Positions 1 to 9,222 of a stretch of 64,000 nt of DNA are shown in pieces. Every line of letters begins with the position of its first letter. Position 1 is the stretch's first letter. This stretch comes from a virus: IMG/VR virus record IMGVR_UViG_3300042868_008532, positions 1 to 64,000 of that record, one strand, 5' to 3'. The position numbers and the translations under genes are program-made. A model generated the notes under the pieces. The model made no database searches and had not been told where the DNA came from. It saw nothing but the letters and a program-made list of their open reading frames with translations.

Positions 1-87
1 TACTACATTATCAACATCAGGGGTAAAGATTATATTAGCAATCTCCCCGTCGTAATTTATACTATTAATTGTTATTGATTGTGACAT
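1..87 (-). CDS. Partial virion-type hypothetical protein (N-terminus only)
   Basis: The ATG is at 85-87 on the minus strand and 29 codons stay open to the window edge, so only the N-terminus is seen (begins MSQSITINSINYDG). It lies just downstream of, and on the same strand as, the large LamG-like protein, which suggests a tail or baseplate gene. I do not recognise the family from this fragment. Confidence 0.5.
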   Translation of the reverse strand, partial: MSQSITINSINYDGEIANIIFTPDVDNVV

Positions 88-104
88 ATTAAATTACTTA
101 TTGA

Positions 105-2330
105 TTATATTATTGTTGTTGTAACAGGAATTGTCGTTGTTGTTGTGGTTGAAATATTCCCTATTGTGTATGTGAAATCATCCGGAGGACAAATTTCAGT
201 ACTACAATCAGGACAATCAGGGTTAAACATTCTAAACGTATTTTTCAATATATTAAAATTGTGTTTAACTTCCGGAGCCGATAATGGTGTTACATACATT
301 CTAAATTGAGAAATACCCCCTTCAAATGTTCCTGCGAAATTTTGTTCAATAACAATATTTGTATTCATTCCATTAAATGTAGTTCCCGTTAAATCATTAA
401 CAGGAAAACATTCAGGGTCTTGTTGATATGGTCCATAAGGTAATGTACAAGATGAAAATGTTAAATTTTCTCTCAATCCTTGAGTCCCTCCACCCCATGA
501 TATATTAAATGGAACACCAACTTGTTTTTCTTTATCCGTACTTAAAGCTCTTGGAATAATTTCTTCAAAATCTTCAATCGTGTAAAATATTTTACCATTG
601 ATATAAATTTTTAATCTTCCTCTTCTATATTTTTTTTCATCTAACCATCTTTCGTTTAAATTAACTAATTCAATTTTTGATGGTTCAATACCGTCAGGTT
701 GTGTATAAGGTACTGTAATTAATGATATTGAATTATGTGCCAATGACTCCAAATATTTCTCTTGAGTTATAATCCCCAAACCACCACGATACCATAAATC
801 GCAATCATCTAACCAAGTGTATCTTTCCCATACAGCATCTAATTGAAACCAGTGTTCTTCTTCTAACCAAGCCGGGTTATCAACTAAACAAGTTGGGTAA
901 ATTCCACCAGGAGAACAATATTCTGTTACCGTATACCCTGTAGTATATGTAATTCCACTAGTTGAACAACTTCCACTAGTTTCACACCCTCCTGTAAATC
1001 TTAAAACTTTAACACCTATCTGAGGATTTTTAGGGTCTCCACATAATTTAAACGATAATGCGTTTGACATCGCATCATATAATGGATTTGTCTCACACGT
1101 ATACTCTATTGACGTAAACCCTGTTGGTTTACAGGTTAAACAATTTCCAAAATCATAACATGTTGAACAACTATAACAAGTGTTAGTACACACAGGCGTT
1201 ACAGAGTCACAATTTGTTGGTGTTGATGTTGGACTCGGAGTAGGTGTAGGTGTAGGTTCTATAATTGAACCACAAGTATGAGTTTGACATTCCCAACCAC
1301 AAGTTTCACATGGACCTAAATTACAATCACAACCACAGGTTATTTTTTGTTGAGGGTTACCGTTACACTCATCACAACCATAATTAACGTGTGGGTCATG
1401 AATATTATCTAAAGACCTTGGCGGATATACGTAGATACATCGACTATTAGTTATTGTTCTATTACAACACGCACAAGTTTGAATACAATTATATAAATCT
1501 GAAGTTACACGAGTATATCCTGTAAAACAATTAGGGTGACCATCGGCATGATGATAAAATTTATTTTCAGCTCTTGCCCCTAAATAAAAAAATATGTTTT
1601 TATTCTGAGGATAAATCTCGTTTAATGTTGTTTCATCTGATGATGGTGCGTATTCGTTGTATAATCTTGGTTTTAATAACATTTCAACAGACCATCCTCT
1701 GTTCATTCTTTCGGGAAATATTTCATAGTCATACCCAAATAACTTATAGAAACCTTGATAAAAACCTCCATATAATTCATGGTATCTACCTTCATAAGGA
1801 CTATACTTACTTACAACTTCATATAAAACAGTTTTATTAAATCCTGAAAATCTAACATTAGGTGATTGAGTATTACCTGTAACTTGGAATAATTTTAATC
1901 TTCTATCAAAATGTAATCTATCAAATTTTAAATAATCTGAAAATATTCCTTCTGTAAAAGTTATAGTTTCTCCGGTCATTTTGGTCACTAAACCATTATC
2001 AATTCCTGTTAACCCTATATCACAAGATGTGTGAGAATTAAAACAAGTTATATCCAATTCTTTAGGGTTATAATAATTTTGAGAAACAAAAATATTGTTT
2101 TGATTATAACTTTTATAATTTAATGTTAAATCTTGAACACAAGAAGGGTTATCAATGTCAAAATAAAATGGTAATCTATTACCATAGGTCTGAGCAATCA
2201 AATATGGGGAGAACACAACCTCTTGATTGTAGTCTCTTTCATCGGATGTTATAGACATATCATAGGATTCTAAAGCAAAATTTAGACCCCAATTTGGATA
2301 GACGTATTGATTTATATTTTGTTGTGCCAT
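105..2330 (-). CDS. Large Cys-rich virion protein with LamG-like fold and TP repeats
   Basis: A 741-residue protein with no signal peptide. Residues near 560-600 (INGKIFYTIEDF) and the preceding Trp-rich stretch resemble concanavalin A/LamG-type domains of phage tail proteins. The middle holds many Cys pairs followed by a Thr-Pro linker (PTPTPTPSPTSTPT), and the C-terminus ends in Thr runs. A second virion-type protein at 39201-39884 has the same kind of TP linker. I infer a receptor-binding or baseplate-decorating role; the exact function is unknown. A TATTTAT box lies 10 nt upstream of the start. Confidence 0.6.
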   Translation of the reverse strand: MAQQNINQYVYPNWGLNFALESYDMSITSDERDYNQEVVFSPYLIAQTYGNRLPFYFDIDNPSCVQDLTLNYKSYNQNNIFVSQNYYNPKELDITCFNSHTSCDIGLTGIDNGLVTKMTGETITFTEGIFSDYLKFDRLHFDRRLKLFQVTGNTQSPNVRFSGFNKTVLYEVVSKYSPYEGRYHELYGGFYQGFYKLFGYDYEIFPERMNRGWSVEMLLKPRLYNEYAPSSDETTLNEIYPQNKNIFFYLGARAENKFYHHADGHPNCFTGYTRVTSDLYNCIQTCACCNRTITNSRCIYVYPPRSLDNIHDPHVNYGCDECNGNPQQKITCGCDCNLGPCETCGWECQTHTCGSIIEPTPTPTPSPTSTPTNCDSVTPVCTNTCYSCSTCYDFGNCLTCKPTGFTSIEYTCETNPLYDAMSNALSFKLCGDPKNPQIGVKVLRFTGGCETSGSCSTSGITYTTGYTVTEYCSPGGIYPTCLVDNPAWLEEEHWFQLDAVWERYTWLDDCDLWYRGGLGIITQEKYLESLAHNSISLITVPYTQPDGIEPSKIELVNLNERWLDEKKYRRGRLKIYINGKIFYTIEDFEEIIPRALSTDKEKQVGVPFNISWGGGTQGLRENLTFSSCTLPYGPYQQDPECFPVNDLTGTTFNGMNTNIVIEQNFAGTFEGGISQFRMYVTPLSAPEVKHNFNILKNTFRMFNPDCPDCSTEICPPDDFTYTIGNISTTTTTTIPVTTTII

Positions 2331-2340
2331 CTTTTTTATG

Positions 2341-2347
2341 ATAAATA
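2341..2347 (-). promoter_or_regulatory. TATTTAT box (putative late promoter)
   Basis: TATTTATC on the minus strand, 10 nt before the start at 2330. It is one of many copies found shortly upstream of virion genes in this window. Confidence 0.4.
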
Positions 2348-2360
2348 CATTAAAACGAAG

Positions 2361-2367
2361 TATTTAT
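2361..2367 (+). promoter_or_regulatory. TATTTAT box (putative late promoter)
   Basis: TATTTATA, 13 nt upstream of the ATG at 2381, at the head of the plus-strand run of virion-type genes 2381-5274. Confidence 0.4.
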
Positions 2368-2380
2368 ATGAAAAAGTTAT

Positions 2381-3238
2381 ATGATAAATTTTAATACAGA
2401 GTACTATAGTAATAATTATTACTTCTTTTTAAAAGAAAGAGAGGACAAAATATCCTTATATTATTCTATTGCGGATACTTTAACTGAATCTAGAAAGAAT
2501 GATGAGAGAATTGATTTCGATAAAAAAGATTCTAAAAAAATTAAAAATATTGTTGGGAATGTTTTAAAATCTAAAACAAAAGTTTCTAAAAACGCGTTAA
2601 CTAAAAAGTTAAAAAGTATTAAACCTAAAAAAGAAATTGATGAATTAGTTGATTCTGATGGCTCAATGTTAAGTTCAAAAATACCATTTCTTAATCAAAC
2701 ATTAACACCTCATAAAACTACCGACCAAACAGTTGCAATGGCAAGAATTACAAATGACCCTGTTACTAGAGGTTATAGAGTTTATTATGGTGAGAGTAAA
2801 GAAAAGTCTGATGAAGTTATTAATGAGGTAGATTATTCGGAAGCGTTTGGATATGAGGAAACAAAAGATATGGATTTTGATGATACCGTTAAAACTCTTG
2901 AAGAGATGGGTGTGGAAAACGCTATTGAACGAGCAAAACAATTTGGAAAGTTACCAAAAGAAGAAATTGAAAATGGTGAACTAAGACAGAGATTATCAGA
3001 AAAGGATAGTATTGAGGAACAACAAAAACAAAAAATGATTAAAATGGTTGAGGATATGTTAACCAAAAAATCTAAATCATCTGATGTTGTTAACAAGTCT
3101 TCAGGAAATTCTGACGTTATTAAAAATAAAGGTGTAAGTAAAATATTATTAAAAAATATTGAGTCAATTAAAAAAATTGCAGATAAAGAAGGAATTAGTA
3201 TTAATATGTTAATCAAAGCTTTGAAATCTAATGAATAA
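2381..3238 (+). CDS. Hypothetical charged protein
   Basis: 285 residues, very Lys/Glu-rich and largely predicted helical by composition, without membrane segments or a recognised domain. It is the first gene of a tight plus-strand operon (2381-5274) whose members overlap or abut by a few bases. The next gene starts inside its last codons. Its neighbours and the late-type promoter box suggest a virion or assembly role, but that is context only. Confidence 0.6.
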   Translation: MINFNTEYYSNNYYFFLKEREDKISLYYSIADTLTESRKNDERIDFDKKDSKKIKNIVGNVLKSKTKVSKNALTKKLKSIKPKKEIDELVDSDGSMLSSKIPFLNQTLTPHKTTDQTVAMARITNDPVTRGYRVYYGESKEKSDEVINEVDYSEAFGYEETKDMDFDDTVKTLEEMGVENAIERAKQFGKLPKEEIENGELRQRLSEKDSIEEQQKQKMIKMVEDMLTKKSKSSDVVNKSSGNSDVIKNKGVSKILLKNIESIKKIADKEGISINMLIKALKSNE

Positions 3239-3701
3239 AGATTTATACGGAAATACCGTTCAACTACCTGAAGATGTTGTAGAATATTTACAACAATGTT
3301 TTGATTCCGCAAATACGGATGACACAACCATTGAAGGTCACAAAAGAAATCAAGAATTAAGAGATAGTCGTGAAGTTACTTACCAACAATTAAAACGAAT
3401 GAAAAATTGGTTTGATAATTTTAATGGACTTGAGAACGATTTACCATTTATCTTAAACGGTGGTCATTATGTTAAGAATTGGGTTAACGATACTTTAGGG
3501 GGGATGAGAGACAATGTTTATCTTGGTAAGAAAGCAAAAGCAGAAGTATTACCAAATCAATTCATACAAACACACACGAAAGATAATTTAAATAATATGA
3601 ATAGGTCAAGTAAAAACCATAATTCAACTGTTGGAGATATTAATAAAAATATCACAGAAAATTTAAAAAGAATAAACGAATTAATAAAAAAAATAATTTA
3701 A
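3231..3701 (+). CDS. Hypothetical protein
   Basis: 156 residues, overlapping the preceding stop by 8 nt, which implies translational coupling. The sequence is hydrophilic, with a Trp-containing central part (KNWFDNFNGL) and an Asn/Lys-rich tail. No motif is recognised. Confidence 0.6.
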   Translation: MNKDLYGNTVQLPEDVVEYLQQCFDSANTDDTTIEGHKRNQELRDSREVTYQQLKRMKNWFDNFNGLENDLPFILNGGHYVKNWVNDTLGGMRDNVYLGKKAKAEVLPNQFIQTHTKDNLNNMNRSSKNHNSTVGDINKNITENLKRINELIKKII

Positions 3702-3702
3702 C

Positions 3703-3996
3703 ATGGCAAATTTAGAACCTTTAGATTTCGCACAACCTGAAAACGAATTATCTGCAATTGCGGATATGCAAAGAAAAATGTTATTTCCTAAAAATGACTT
3801 TAAAATTACTAATCAATACTCATCCGTTAATCCTGATGCTTTAGCAGATGGAGATACTCAAGGTAAAGGTACAGGAGGGTTTTTAGATGTTTACAATCAA
3901 AATGCGGGAGCAATTCAAGACATTATGGAAAGAAAGTCTGAACTAGTTGTTAACGAATACAAAGAAGACAAACCATACACGACACCAAGTGCATAA
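3703..3996 (+). CDS. Hypothetical small protein
   Basis: 97 residues, starting one base after the previous stop; its own stop overlaps the next ATG. Rich in Gln, Asp and Gly; no recognised domain. Its place in the operon suggests a structural or assembly role. Confidence 0.55.
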   Translation: MANLEPLDFAQPENELSAIADMQRKMLFPKNDFKITNQYSSVNPDALADGDTQGKGTGGFLDVYNQNAGAIQDIMERKSELVVNEYKEDKPYTTPSA

Positions 3997-4679
3997 TGAA
4001 ACTTTACAACACATTTAAATCACTTATTTTAGAAATAGCGTCTGTTGACTCTATAGTCGACGCTATAAAAAAACGAGATAAGATTATAATTTACTATGAT
4101 GGTGATGAACCAGGTGGTCGAGGATTACGTTTAATCGAGCCCGTTTGTTTTGGTTATTCAAAAGCGGATAACCCTGTTGTTAGAGCATGGGACTCACAAG
4201 GAGCTTCACACACTGCGTATTTAGGTGAACAACCATTACCAGGATGGAGACTTTTTAGAGCCGATAAAATATTTTCTTTCAAACCAACAGGAGAAACATT
4301 TAACGAGGCAAAACCAAACTATAATCCTAATGGGGATAAAAGTATGAATCGAGTTATTATTAACGCAGATTTTTCTGAAGTAACCCCACAAACACCGGAA
4401 ACGCCAGCCCCTGAAACAGAAACTGAAGTTGCGGTCGATGATGTAATTAACGATGTAATTATTACTACCGTTAATGATATGATTAATAGTATTATAGAAA
4501 AAGATGGTGTTGATTCGTTAGAGGGTGTTGATTTATCAAAAGCCGCTGAATCATATAAAAGAATATATTCAGGCATTGAGGGTAAAATTCGTAGAAACTT
4601 ATCCAATCAAGAAAAGAATGATTTAAGACCAAAAGTTTCAGAACTAATAAAACAATCTCAAAGTTTAATTAAAAAATAA
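3996..4679 (+). CDS. WYL-domain-like protein
   Basis: 227 residues. Residues about 20-95 look like a WYL-type small beta domain: an AIKKRDKIIIYY strand, an R-L-I-E-P motif, VVRAW, then GWRLFRADKI, matching the usual RxxxP ... FRxDRI layout of WYL ligand-sensing domains. There is no helix-turn-helix, so it is not a typical WYL transcription regulator. The rest is an acidic and Pro-rich linker plus a helical C-terminus. The N-terminus (MKLYNTFKSLILE) resembles short T4 capsid-targeting peptides with an I-L-E cleavage-like site. Function is unknown; a nucleic-acid-binding virion protein is one possibility. Confidence 0.55.
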   Translation: MKLYNTFKSLILEIASVDSIVDAIKKRDKIIIYYDGDEPGGRGLRLIEPVCFGYSKADNPVVRAWDSQGASHTAYLGEQPLPGWRLFRADKIFSFKPTGETFNEAKPNYNPNGDKSMNRVIINADFSEVTPQTPETPAPETETEVAVDDVINDVIITTVNDMINSIIEKDGVDSLEGVDLSKAAESYKRIYSGIEGKIRRNLSNQEKNDLRPKVSELIKQSQSLIKK

Positions 4680-4680
4680 T

Positions 4681-5274
4681 ATGACAAACGAAAATGATTT
4701 AATTCAAAAACTTATGATTTCCAAACAGATAATGGAAAAACATAATCAAACACCAAGAGGTGGTATGCCATCGATGGATTCGTATAACACTCCAGAAGTC
4801 GCAACTTATAACGCTCCTCCCGCAACATATAATTTACCTCAAGATATGTTACAAGAAGCTTCGGTACCTGTACAACAAGTTAATCAACCAATGACTCAAG
4901 ATAGAGTTATGGCATCAAAATTACCGGATGAAATTAAAAGATTAATGATTGAACATCCAATTTCACAACCTGCTGGTATGGGAGGTCCAACATTATCTAA
5001 TGATTTAATCGATAAAGCGGCAAGATTAATGAATACTGATGCTCGAGGTAATCAAGTTAATCAGGTAAAACAAAAAGTTCAAGAACAATCACAACCACAA
5101 CCTAGTTTTAATAATAAACAATTAAGAGACATGTTAAAAGAAGTTGTTGAGGAAGTTTTGCAAGAAAATGGTATTTTAGCCGAATCAACACAAAAATCAA
5201 ATGAAGTGTTTTCTTTTAAAGTTGGAAAACATGTGTTTGAAGGTAAAGTAACCAAAATAAAAAAAATGTCTTAA
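4681..5274 (+). CDS. Hypothetical Gln/Pro-rich protein
   Basis: 197 residues. Low-complexity Gln/Pro/Met-rich first two thirds, then a helical segment (MLKEVVEEVLQENG) and a compact beta-like tail. Last gene of the operon, followed by a terminator hairpin. Virion-associated by context; no family recognised. Confidence 0.6.
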   Translation: MTNENDLIQKLMISKQIMEKHNQTPRGGMPSMDSYNTPEVATYNAPPATYNLPQDMLQEASVPVQQVNQPMTQDRVMASKLPDEIKRLMIEHPISQPAGMGGPTLSNDLIDKAARLMNTDARGNQVNQVKQKVQEQSQPQPSFNNKQLRDMLKEVVEEVLQENGILAESTQKSNEVFSFKVGKHVFEGKVTKIKKMS

Positions 5275-5296
5275 ACTTTATTTACTTTAAAATTTA

Positions 5297-5326
5297 AACC
5301 CCCTAAGGAAACTTAAGGGGTTTTTT
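5297..5326 (+). terminator. Rho-independent terminator
   Basis: AAACCCCCTAAG / CTTAAGGGGTTT stem with one C-A mismatch and a GAAA loop, followed by T6. It ends the 2381-5274 operon. Confidence 0.8.
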
Positions 5327-5387
5327 ATTTCTTAATTCTTGATATTATGATACTATTTAATTATATTTTCTGTGATAATATTAAACT

Positions 5388-6608
5388 ATGAAAGAAAAAA
5401 TAAATGTTTTAGTTCTCGCGTCAGATAAAACAGGCGTAGGGAAATTCAGGTCTTTAGACCCACATATTAAGTTACAAAATCTATATCCTGACGATTTCCA
5501 CGTTGATATTGATTATGAACCAAGAATAAATGATATAAAGTATTGGGATAAATACCAAATAATCCATGTGCATCGAAATATTGGTAGTCACTATGACCAA
5601 ACACCATCAATTGTTAAATATTTAAAATCAATTGGTAAAGTGGTTGTTATTGATATTGATGATTATTGGTTACCAACTATTGACCATCCAATACATAGTA
5701 TTATTGTTCAAAATAAAATTCACGAGAAAATTGTCGCAAACTTAAAAGAAGCTGATTGGGTTACAACCACAACTGACATATTCGCCAATGAAATTCGTAA
5801 AATCAATAAAAATGTTTTGGTATTACCAAACGCTATTGACCCTAATGAACAACAATTTAATCAACCAACACCACCGTCAGATAAAATCAGAATTGGTTGG
5901 TTAGGAGGGTCTTCACATTTACACGATTTAAATTTATTAGGTGATTTCGTTCAAAAGAATCAAGACATTAATGATAAATTACAATATGTAATTTGTGGGT
6001 TCGACACAAGAGGTTCTGTAACTGAAATTAATCCACAAACAGGTGAACAAAAGAAAAGAGATATTCTTCCACACGAAACTGTATGGGTTAATTATGAGGG
6101 TATCTTTACAAATAATTACAAAACATTAGATGAAAATTACATTAAATTCTTAAAGGAATTTAAAGAGAATGAATATATTTCAGATAAAGAATTACCATAC
6201 GTTAGAGTTTGGACAAAACCGGTTAATTCTTACGCTATGAATTATTCAAAATTTGATATATCTTTGGCACCGATTAAAAATCACATCTTTAATAGAATGA
6301 AATCTCAATTAAAAGTAATTGAGGCAGGATTCTATAAGAAAGCATTAATTGCGTCTGAAATTGGACCATATACTATAGATTTAAAACATTGTTTAAAAAA
6401 TGGGGTATTCACCGACGAAGGAAATGCGATTTTAATCCCTGAAAGTAGGAACCATAGTGATTGGTCTAAATCAATTAAAAAATTAGTTCAGAATCCTGAA
6501 ATGATAACTGAGTTAGGAGAGAGATTATATAATACCGTAAAAGACAAATATGACCTTAATAAAGTAACGGTTACAAGAGCGGAGTTTTACAAAAGTTTAA
6601 TCAAATAA
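5388..6608 (+). CDS. GT-B (GT4-like) glycosyltransferase
   Basis: 406 residues. The N-half has a Rossmann-like start (INVLVLASDKTGVGKFR) and a VVIDIDDYW strand; the C-half has the IRIGWLGGSSHLHDL strand-turn and a donor-site-like region around MKSQLKVIEAGFYKKALIASE, as in GT4 transferases of capsule and LPS pathways. It follows a terminator and precedes the exonuclease gene by about 10 nt. The product probably glycosylates virion or host surface components together with the larger sugar cluster at 9.2-20.6 kb; acceptor and sugar donor cannot be read from sequence. Confidence 0.75.
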   Translation: MKEKINVLVLASDKTGVGKFRSLDPHIKLQNLYPDDFHVDIDYEPRINDIKYWDKYQIIHVHRNIGSHYDQTPSIVKYLKSIGKVVVIDIDDYWLPTIDHPIHSIIVQNKIHEKIVANLKEADWVTTTTDIFANEIRKINKNVLVLPNAIDPNEQQFNQPTPPSDKIRIGWLGGSSHLHDLNLLGDFVQKNQDINDKLQYVICGFDTRGSVTEINPQTGEQKKRDILPHETVWVNYEGIFTNNYKTLDENYIKFLKEFKENEYISDKELPYVRVWTKPVNSYAMNYSKFDISLAPIKNHIFNRMKSQLKVIEAGFYKKALIASEIGPYTIDLKHCLKNGVFTDEGNAILIPESRNHSDWSKSIKKLVQNPEMITELGERLYNTVKDKYDLNKVTVTRAEFYKSLIK

Positions 6609-6618
6609 AAAACAAAAA

Positions 6619-7329
6619 ATGATAAAAATACCTTTAACTAAAATATTATTTTTAGATATAGAAACTGTTGGAATTGAAAAAGATTATGACACTTGTTTAG
6701 AAAAGAGACCTGAACTCGCTAAACAATTTGACAAATATTACGATTGGTTTTTAAAACGATTTCCTGAAGATAAGGAAATTGAAGTTAACCAAAAAAATAC
6801 AGTGTTTGCAACAAGAACAGCTTTAGTTCCTGAATTTGCAAAAATTGTTTGTATGAGTGTTGCGTTTGTAATGGATAATGGAGATATAAAAAAAACAACC
6901 TTTTCCGGAGACAACGAAAAAGAGGTATTAAAAGAATGTCAAAAATTATTAGACCGTTGTGGTAAATTAGATTTTTTTCTATGTGGACATAATTTAAAAA
7001 ACTTTGACATTCCAATGACAGCTAAAAGAATGATTATTAATGGATTATTACCCCCATCAATTCTACCTTCTTACGATACAAAGCCGTGGGAAATCAAAGC
7101 TATTGATACTAGAGAAATTTGGCAATATGGTGCTTATACAGCGATTGGGTCATTAGACTTGATGTGTACTTCAATGGAAGTTCCATCACCAAAAGAGGGT
7201 GAAGTTACCGGAGATAAAGTACACGACGCATATTGGAACAAAGATATGTTAGAAGAAATATCTGCATATTGTGAACGTGACGTATTAGTCTTAATTGACA
7301 TAATAAAAAAATTAAAAGAATTAGAATAA
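6619..7329 (+). CDS. DEDDy 3'-5' exonuclease (PolB-like proofreading fold)
   Basis: 236 residues. ExoI motif FLDIETVG near residue 10, ExoII GHNLKNFDIP near 130 and ExoIII YCERDVLVL near 218 (Y-x3-D) give the DEDDy catalytic set of RNase H-fold exonucleases, closest in layout to stand-alone PolB-like exonucleases. Likely degrades or proofreads DNA during phage replication. It overlaps the split dUTPase gene start by 1 nt, so the two nucleotide-metabolism genes are coupled. Confidence 0.75.
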   Translation: MIKIPLTKILFLDIETVGIEKDYDTCLEKRPELAKQFDKYYDWFLKRFPEDKEIEVNQKNTVFATRTALVPEFAKIVCMSVAFVMDNGDIKKTTFSGDNEKEVLKECQKLLDRCGKLDFFLCGHNLKNFDIPMTAKRMIINGLLPPSILPSYDTKPWEIKAIDTREIWQYGAYTAIGSLDLMCTSMEVPSPKEGEVTGDKVHDAYWNKDMLEEISAYCERDVLVLIDIIKKLKELE

Positions 7330-8009
7330 TGTTTAACGAAGATTTAGATTTTTTAAAAAACAAAGCGGAAGAATTAAAAAAATTAGCGAATATTGATTTA
7401 GATGATTTAAGTTATGATGATATAATGAGTGAATTTGGTTTGGATTTAAAACAACTTGAAGAAGATATGTTAAATTCAAAAACAAGATTACCATTAGGAT
7501 TTGTAAAAATTCATCCCGACGCAATAACCCCGAAATATAATTATGATAGTGATTCAGGTTTTGACCTACATTCTGTTGAAGATGTTACCATAGAAGCTTT
7601 CGGTCGAGCGTTAGTTCCTAGCGGACTATCCTTTGATATTAAAGATGGATATGAGATTCAAGTTAGGACTAAAAGTGGTTTAGCCATTAATCAGGGTCTT
7701 ATGGTTTTAAACTCACCTGGAACTGTGGATTGTTTTTCAGAAGATATGAAAATACTAACAATTAAGGGTGAAAAAACGATAAATGAATTAAATCTTAATG
7801 ATGTTATCTTTTCATTTAATGAAAAGACATTAGAAATTGAAAAAGATATTATTACCAACATTTTTAACACGGAAGAACAGGAAATAATTGTTTTTGAAAC
7901 TGACAATGGAATATTAGAGGTTACACCTAATAGTGAAGTTTATACTAAAAGAGGGTTATTGTTGGCTAAAGATGTGAAAGAAAATGATGAGATTATTGTT
8001 TTTTATTAA
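7329..8009 (+). CDS. dut: dUTPase N-terminal part fused to split-intein N-half
   Basis: 226 residues. After a 55-residue helical extension, residues about 56-134 are a trimeric dUTPase with motif 1 (DSGFDLHS) and motif 2 (RTKSGLA). The sequence is cut in motif 3 right after PGTVD. Cys135 (codon 7731-7733) begins an intein N-half: block A (CFSEDMKILTIKG), then a Hint-type beta region ending with GLLLAKDVKENDEIIVFY and a stop. Block B reads VTPNS, so the usual TxxH histidine is Ser. The other half is encoded at 8917-9222; protein trans-splicing would give a 199-residue dUTPase. Confidence 0.88.
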   Translation: MFNEDLDFLKNKAEELKKLANIDLDDLSYDDIMSEFGLDLKQLEEDMLNSKTRLPLGFVKIHPDAITPKYNYDSDSGFDLHSVEDVTIEAFGRALVPSGLSFDIKDGYEIQVRTKSGLAINQGLMVLNSPGTVDCFSEDMKILTIKGEKTINELNLNDVIFSFNEKTLEIEKDIITNIFNTEEQEIIVFETDNGILEVTPNSEVYTKRGLLLAKDVKENDEIIVFY

Positions 8010-8018
8010 CCTGTGTAA

Positions 8019-8025
8019 TATTTAT
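8019..8025 (+). promoter_or_regulatory. TATTTAT box upstream of homing endonuclease
   Basis: TATTTATC, 20 nt before the ATG at 8046, inside the split dUTPase locus. A purine-rich AAGATAAAGGG stretch lies between box and start. It suggests the endonuclease has its own transcript. Confidence 0.35.
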
Positions 8026-8045
8026 CAATAAAGATAAAGGGTATA

Positions 8046-8930
8046 ATGGTAAAATGTTTAATTTGTGGGGTAGAAAAAAAATGTTCAATTGTTGAACATT
8101 TAAAATTTGTACATCAATTAAAATCTGATGAGTATAAAAAAATGTTCTTTGGTTCAAAAGTTAAATCAGATGACGAACTATTAAAAATGTCGGATAGAGC
8201 CAAAAAAAATTGGAGTAGTCCTGAGTATAAAGAATCTCAAATTAAAATTAGAAAAATTACACATCAAGACCCAATTTTTAAAGAAAAGATGTCTGAAACT
8301 TTAAAGAAAAAACATAAAGAAAATCCGGAGTTATTCACAGGATTTACTCAATGGTCTAAAACTGAGAAATATAAAGAATGGGTTATATCAAAAGAACGAA
8401 CAGATAAAATATCTAAAACTAGTAAAAAAAGATGGGAGAATGACGAATATCGAGAAAAAACCATCAATTCTATTAAGAAATCATTAAATGATGGAAGGTG
8501 TGATAAATCGTTAGAGTTTAGAGAAAAAATGTCAATAATTATTTCAAAATTATATGCAAATGGTACAATATCTAACGAATCAAATAAATATAAAACAGGT
8601 AAATATAATTCAAAAACAAATGAGGTATTTTTATATTCCTCATCATATGAATTGGAATCTATGGTATTATTTGATGATTCCAACAATATAAAAAGTTGGA
8701 CTAATAAACATGGAATTAGAATTAAATATTTTTATAATAATTTAAATAGAAATTATGTTCCCGATTTTTTAGTTGAGTTTATAAATGGAGTTACTTATAT
8801 TATTGAAATGAAAGGATGGAACACTGAAGAGGTTGATATTAAAGAATATTACACAAAAAAAACATACCCTAACTATAAAATATTCTATAGTGTTAACGAA
8901 TTAAAACAATTTATAAATGAAAACAACTAA
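8046..8930 (+). CDS. Free-standing homing endonuclease, zinc finger plus PD-(D/E)xK-like
   Basis: 294 residues. The N-terminus has a C-x2-C ... H-x4-H finger (CLICG ... HLKFVH) similar to those at the start of phage homing endonucleases. The middle is a run of Lys/Ser/Tyr-rich short repeats of NUMOD3 type (KKNWSSPEYKES, KKRWENDEYREK). The C-terminal part has a PD-(D/E)xK nuclease pattern: YELESMVLF, then VPDFLVEF and YIIEMKG. It sits between the two dUTPase/intein halves and overlaps the C-half gene by 14 nt. This fits the published fractured-gene arrangement of split inteins with an intervening endonuclease; it would home into intein-less dUTPase genes. Confidence 0.8.
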   Translation: MVKCLICGVEKKCSIVEHLKFVHQLKSDEYKKMFFGSKVKSDDELLKMSDRAKKNWSSPEYKESQIKIRKITHQDPIFKEKMSETLKKKHKENPELFTGFTQWSKTEKYKEWVISKERTDKISKTSKKRWENDEYREKTINSIKKSLNDGRCDKSLEFREKMSIIISKLYANGTISNESNKYKTGKYNSKTNEVFLYSSSYELESMVLFDDSNNIKSWTNKHGIRIKYFYNNLNRNYVPDFLVEFINGVTYIIEMKGWNTEEVDIKEYYTKKTYPNYKIFYSVNELKQFINENN

Positions 8931-9222
8931 AATACTTAAAATTTCAAAAACAAGAAAACAAACTTATGATATTACCGTTGAAAATAATCATAATTTTTTC
9001 TGTAACAATCATTTAATTCATAATTGTGGTTATACCGGAGAAGTTAAAGGAATTATATTTAACACCAATAATCATCCTGTAACAATAACTAAAGGAATGA
9101 AATTTGGTCAAGCGGTGTTGTGTCCCGTTGTAAATGGGGGTTGGGTTCATTTGGACCAAAGAGACAAAGTTACAGATAAAGAAAGAGGTGATAATGGGTT
9201 TGGCTCAACAGGATTAATATGA
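8917..9222 (+). CDS. dut: Split-intein C-half fused to dUTPase C-terminal part
   Basis: 101 residues. Residues 1-36 are the intein C-half: block F (TYDITVENNHNFF) and block G ending HLIHN. Cys37 (codon 9025-9027) is the +1 extein nucleophile. The C-extein restores dUTPase motif 3 (GTVD joined to CGYTGEV), motif 4 (GMKFGQAVLCPV) and motif 5 (ERGDNGFGSTG, the P-loop-like tail). Cys replaces the Ser often found at that motif 3 position, as expected for an intein insertion point. Its start lies within the end of the endonuclease gene in another frame. Confidence 0.88.
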   Translation: MKTTKILKISKTRKQTYDITVENNHNFFCNNHLIHNCGYTGEVKGIIFNTNNHPVTITKGMKFGQAVLCPVVNGGWVHLDQRDKVTDKERGDNGFGSTGLI

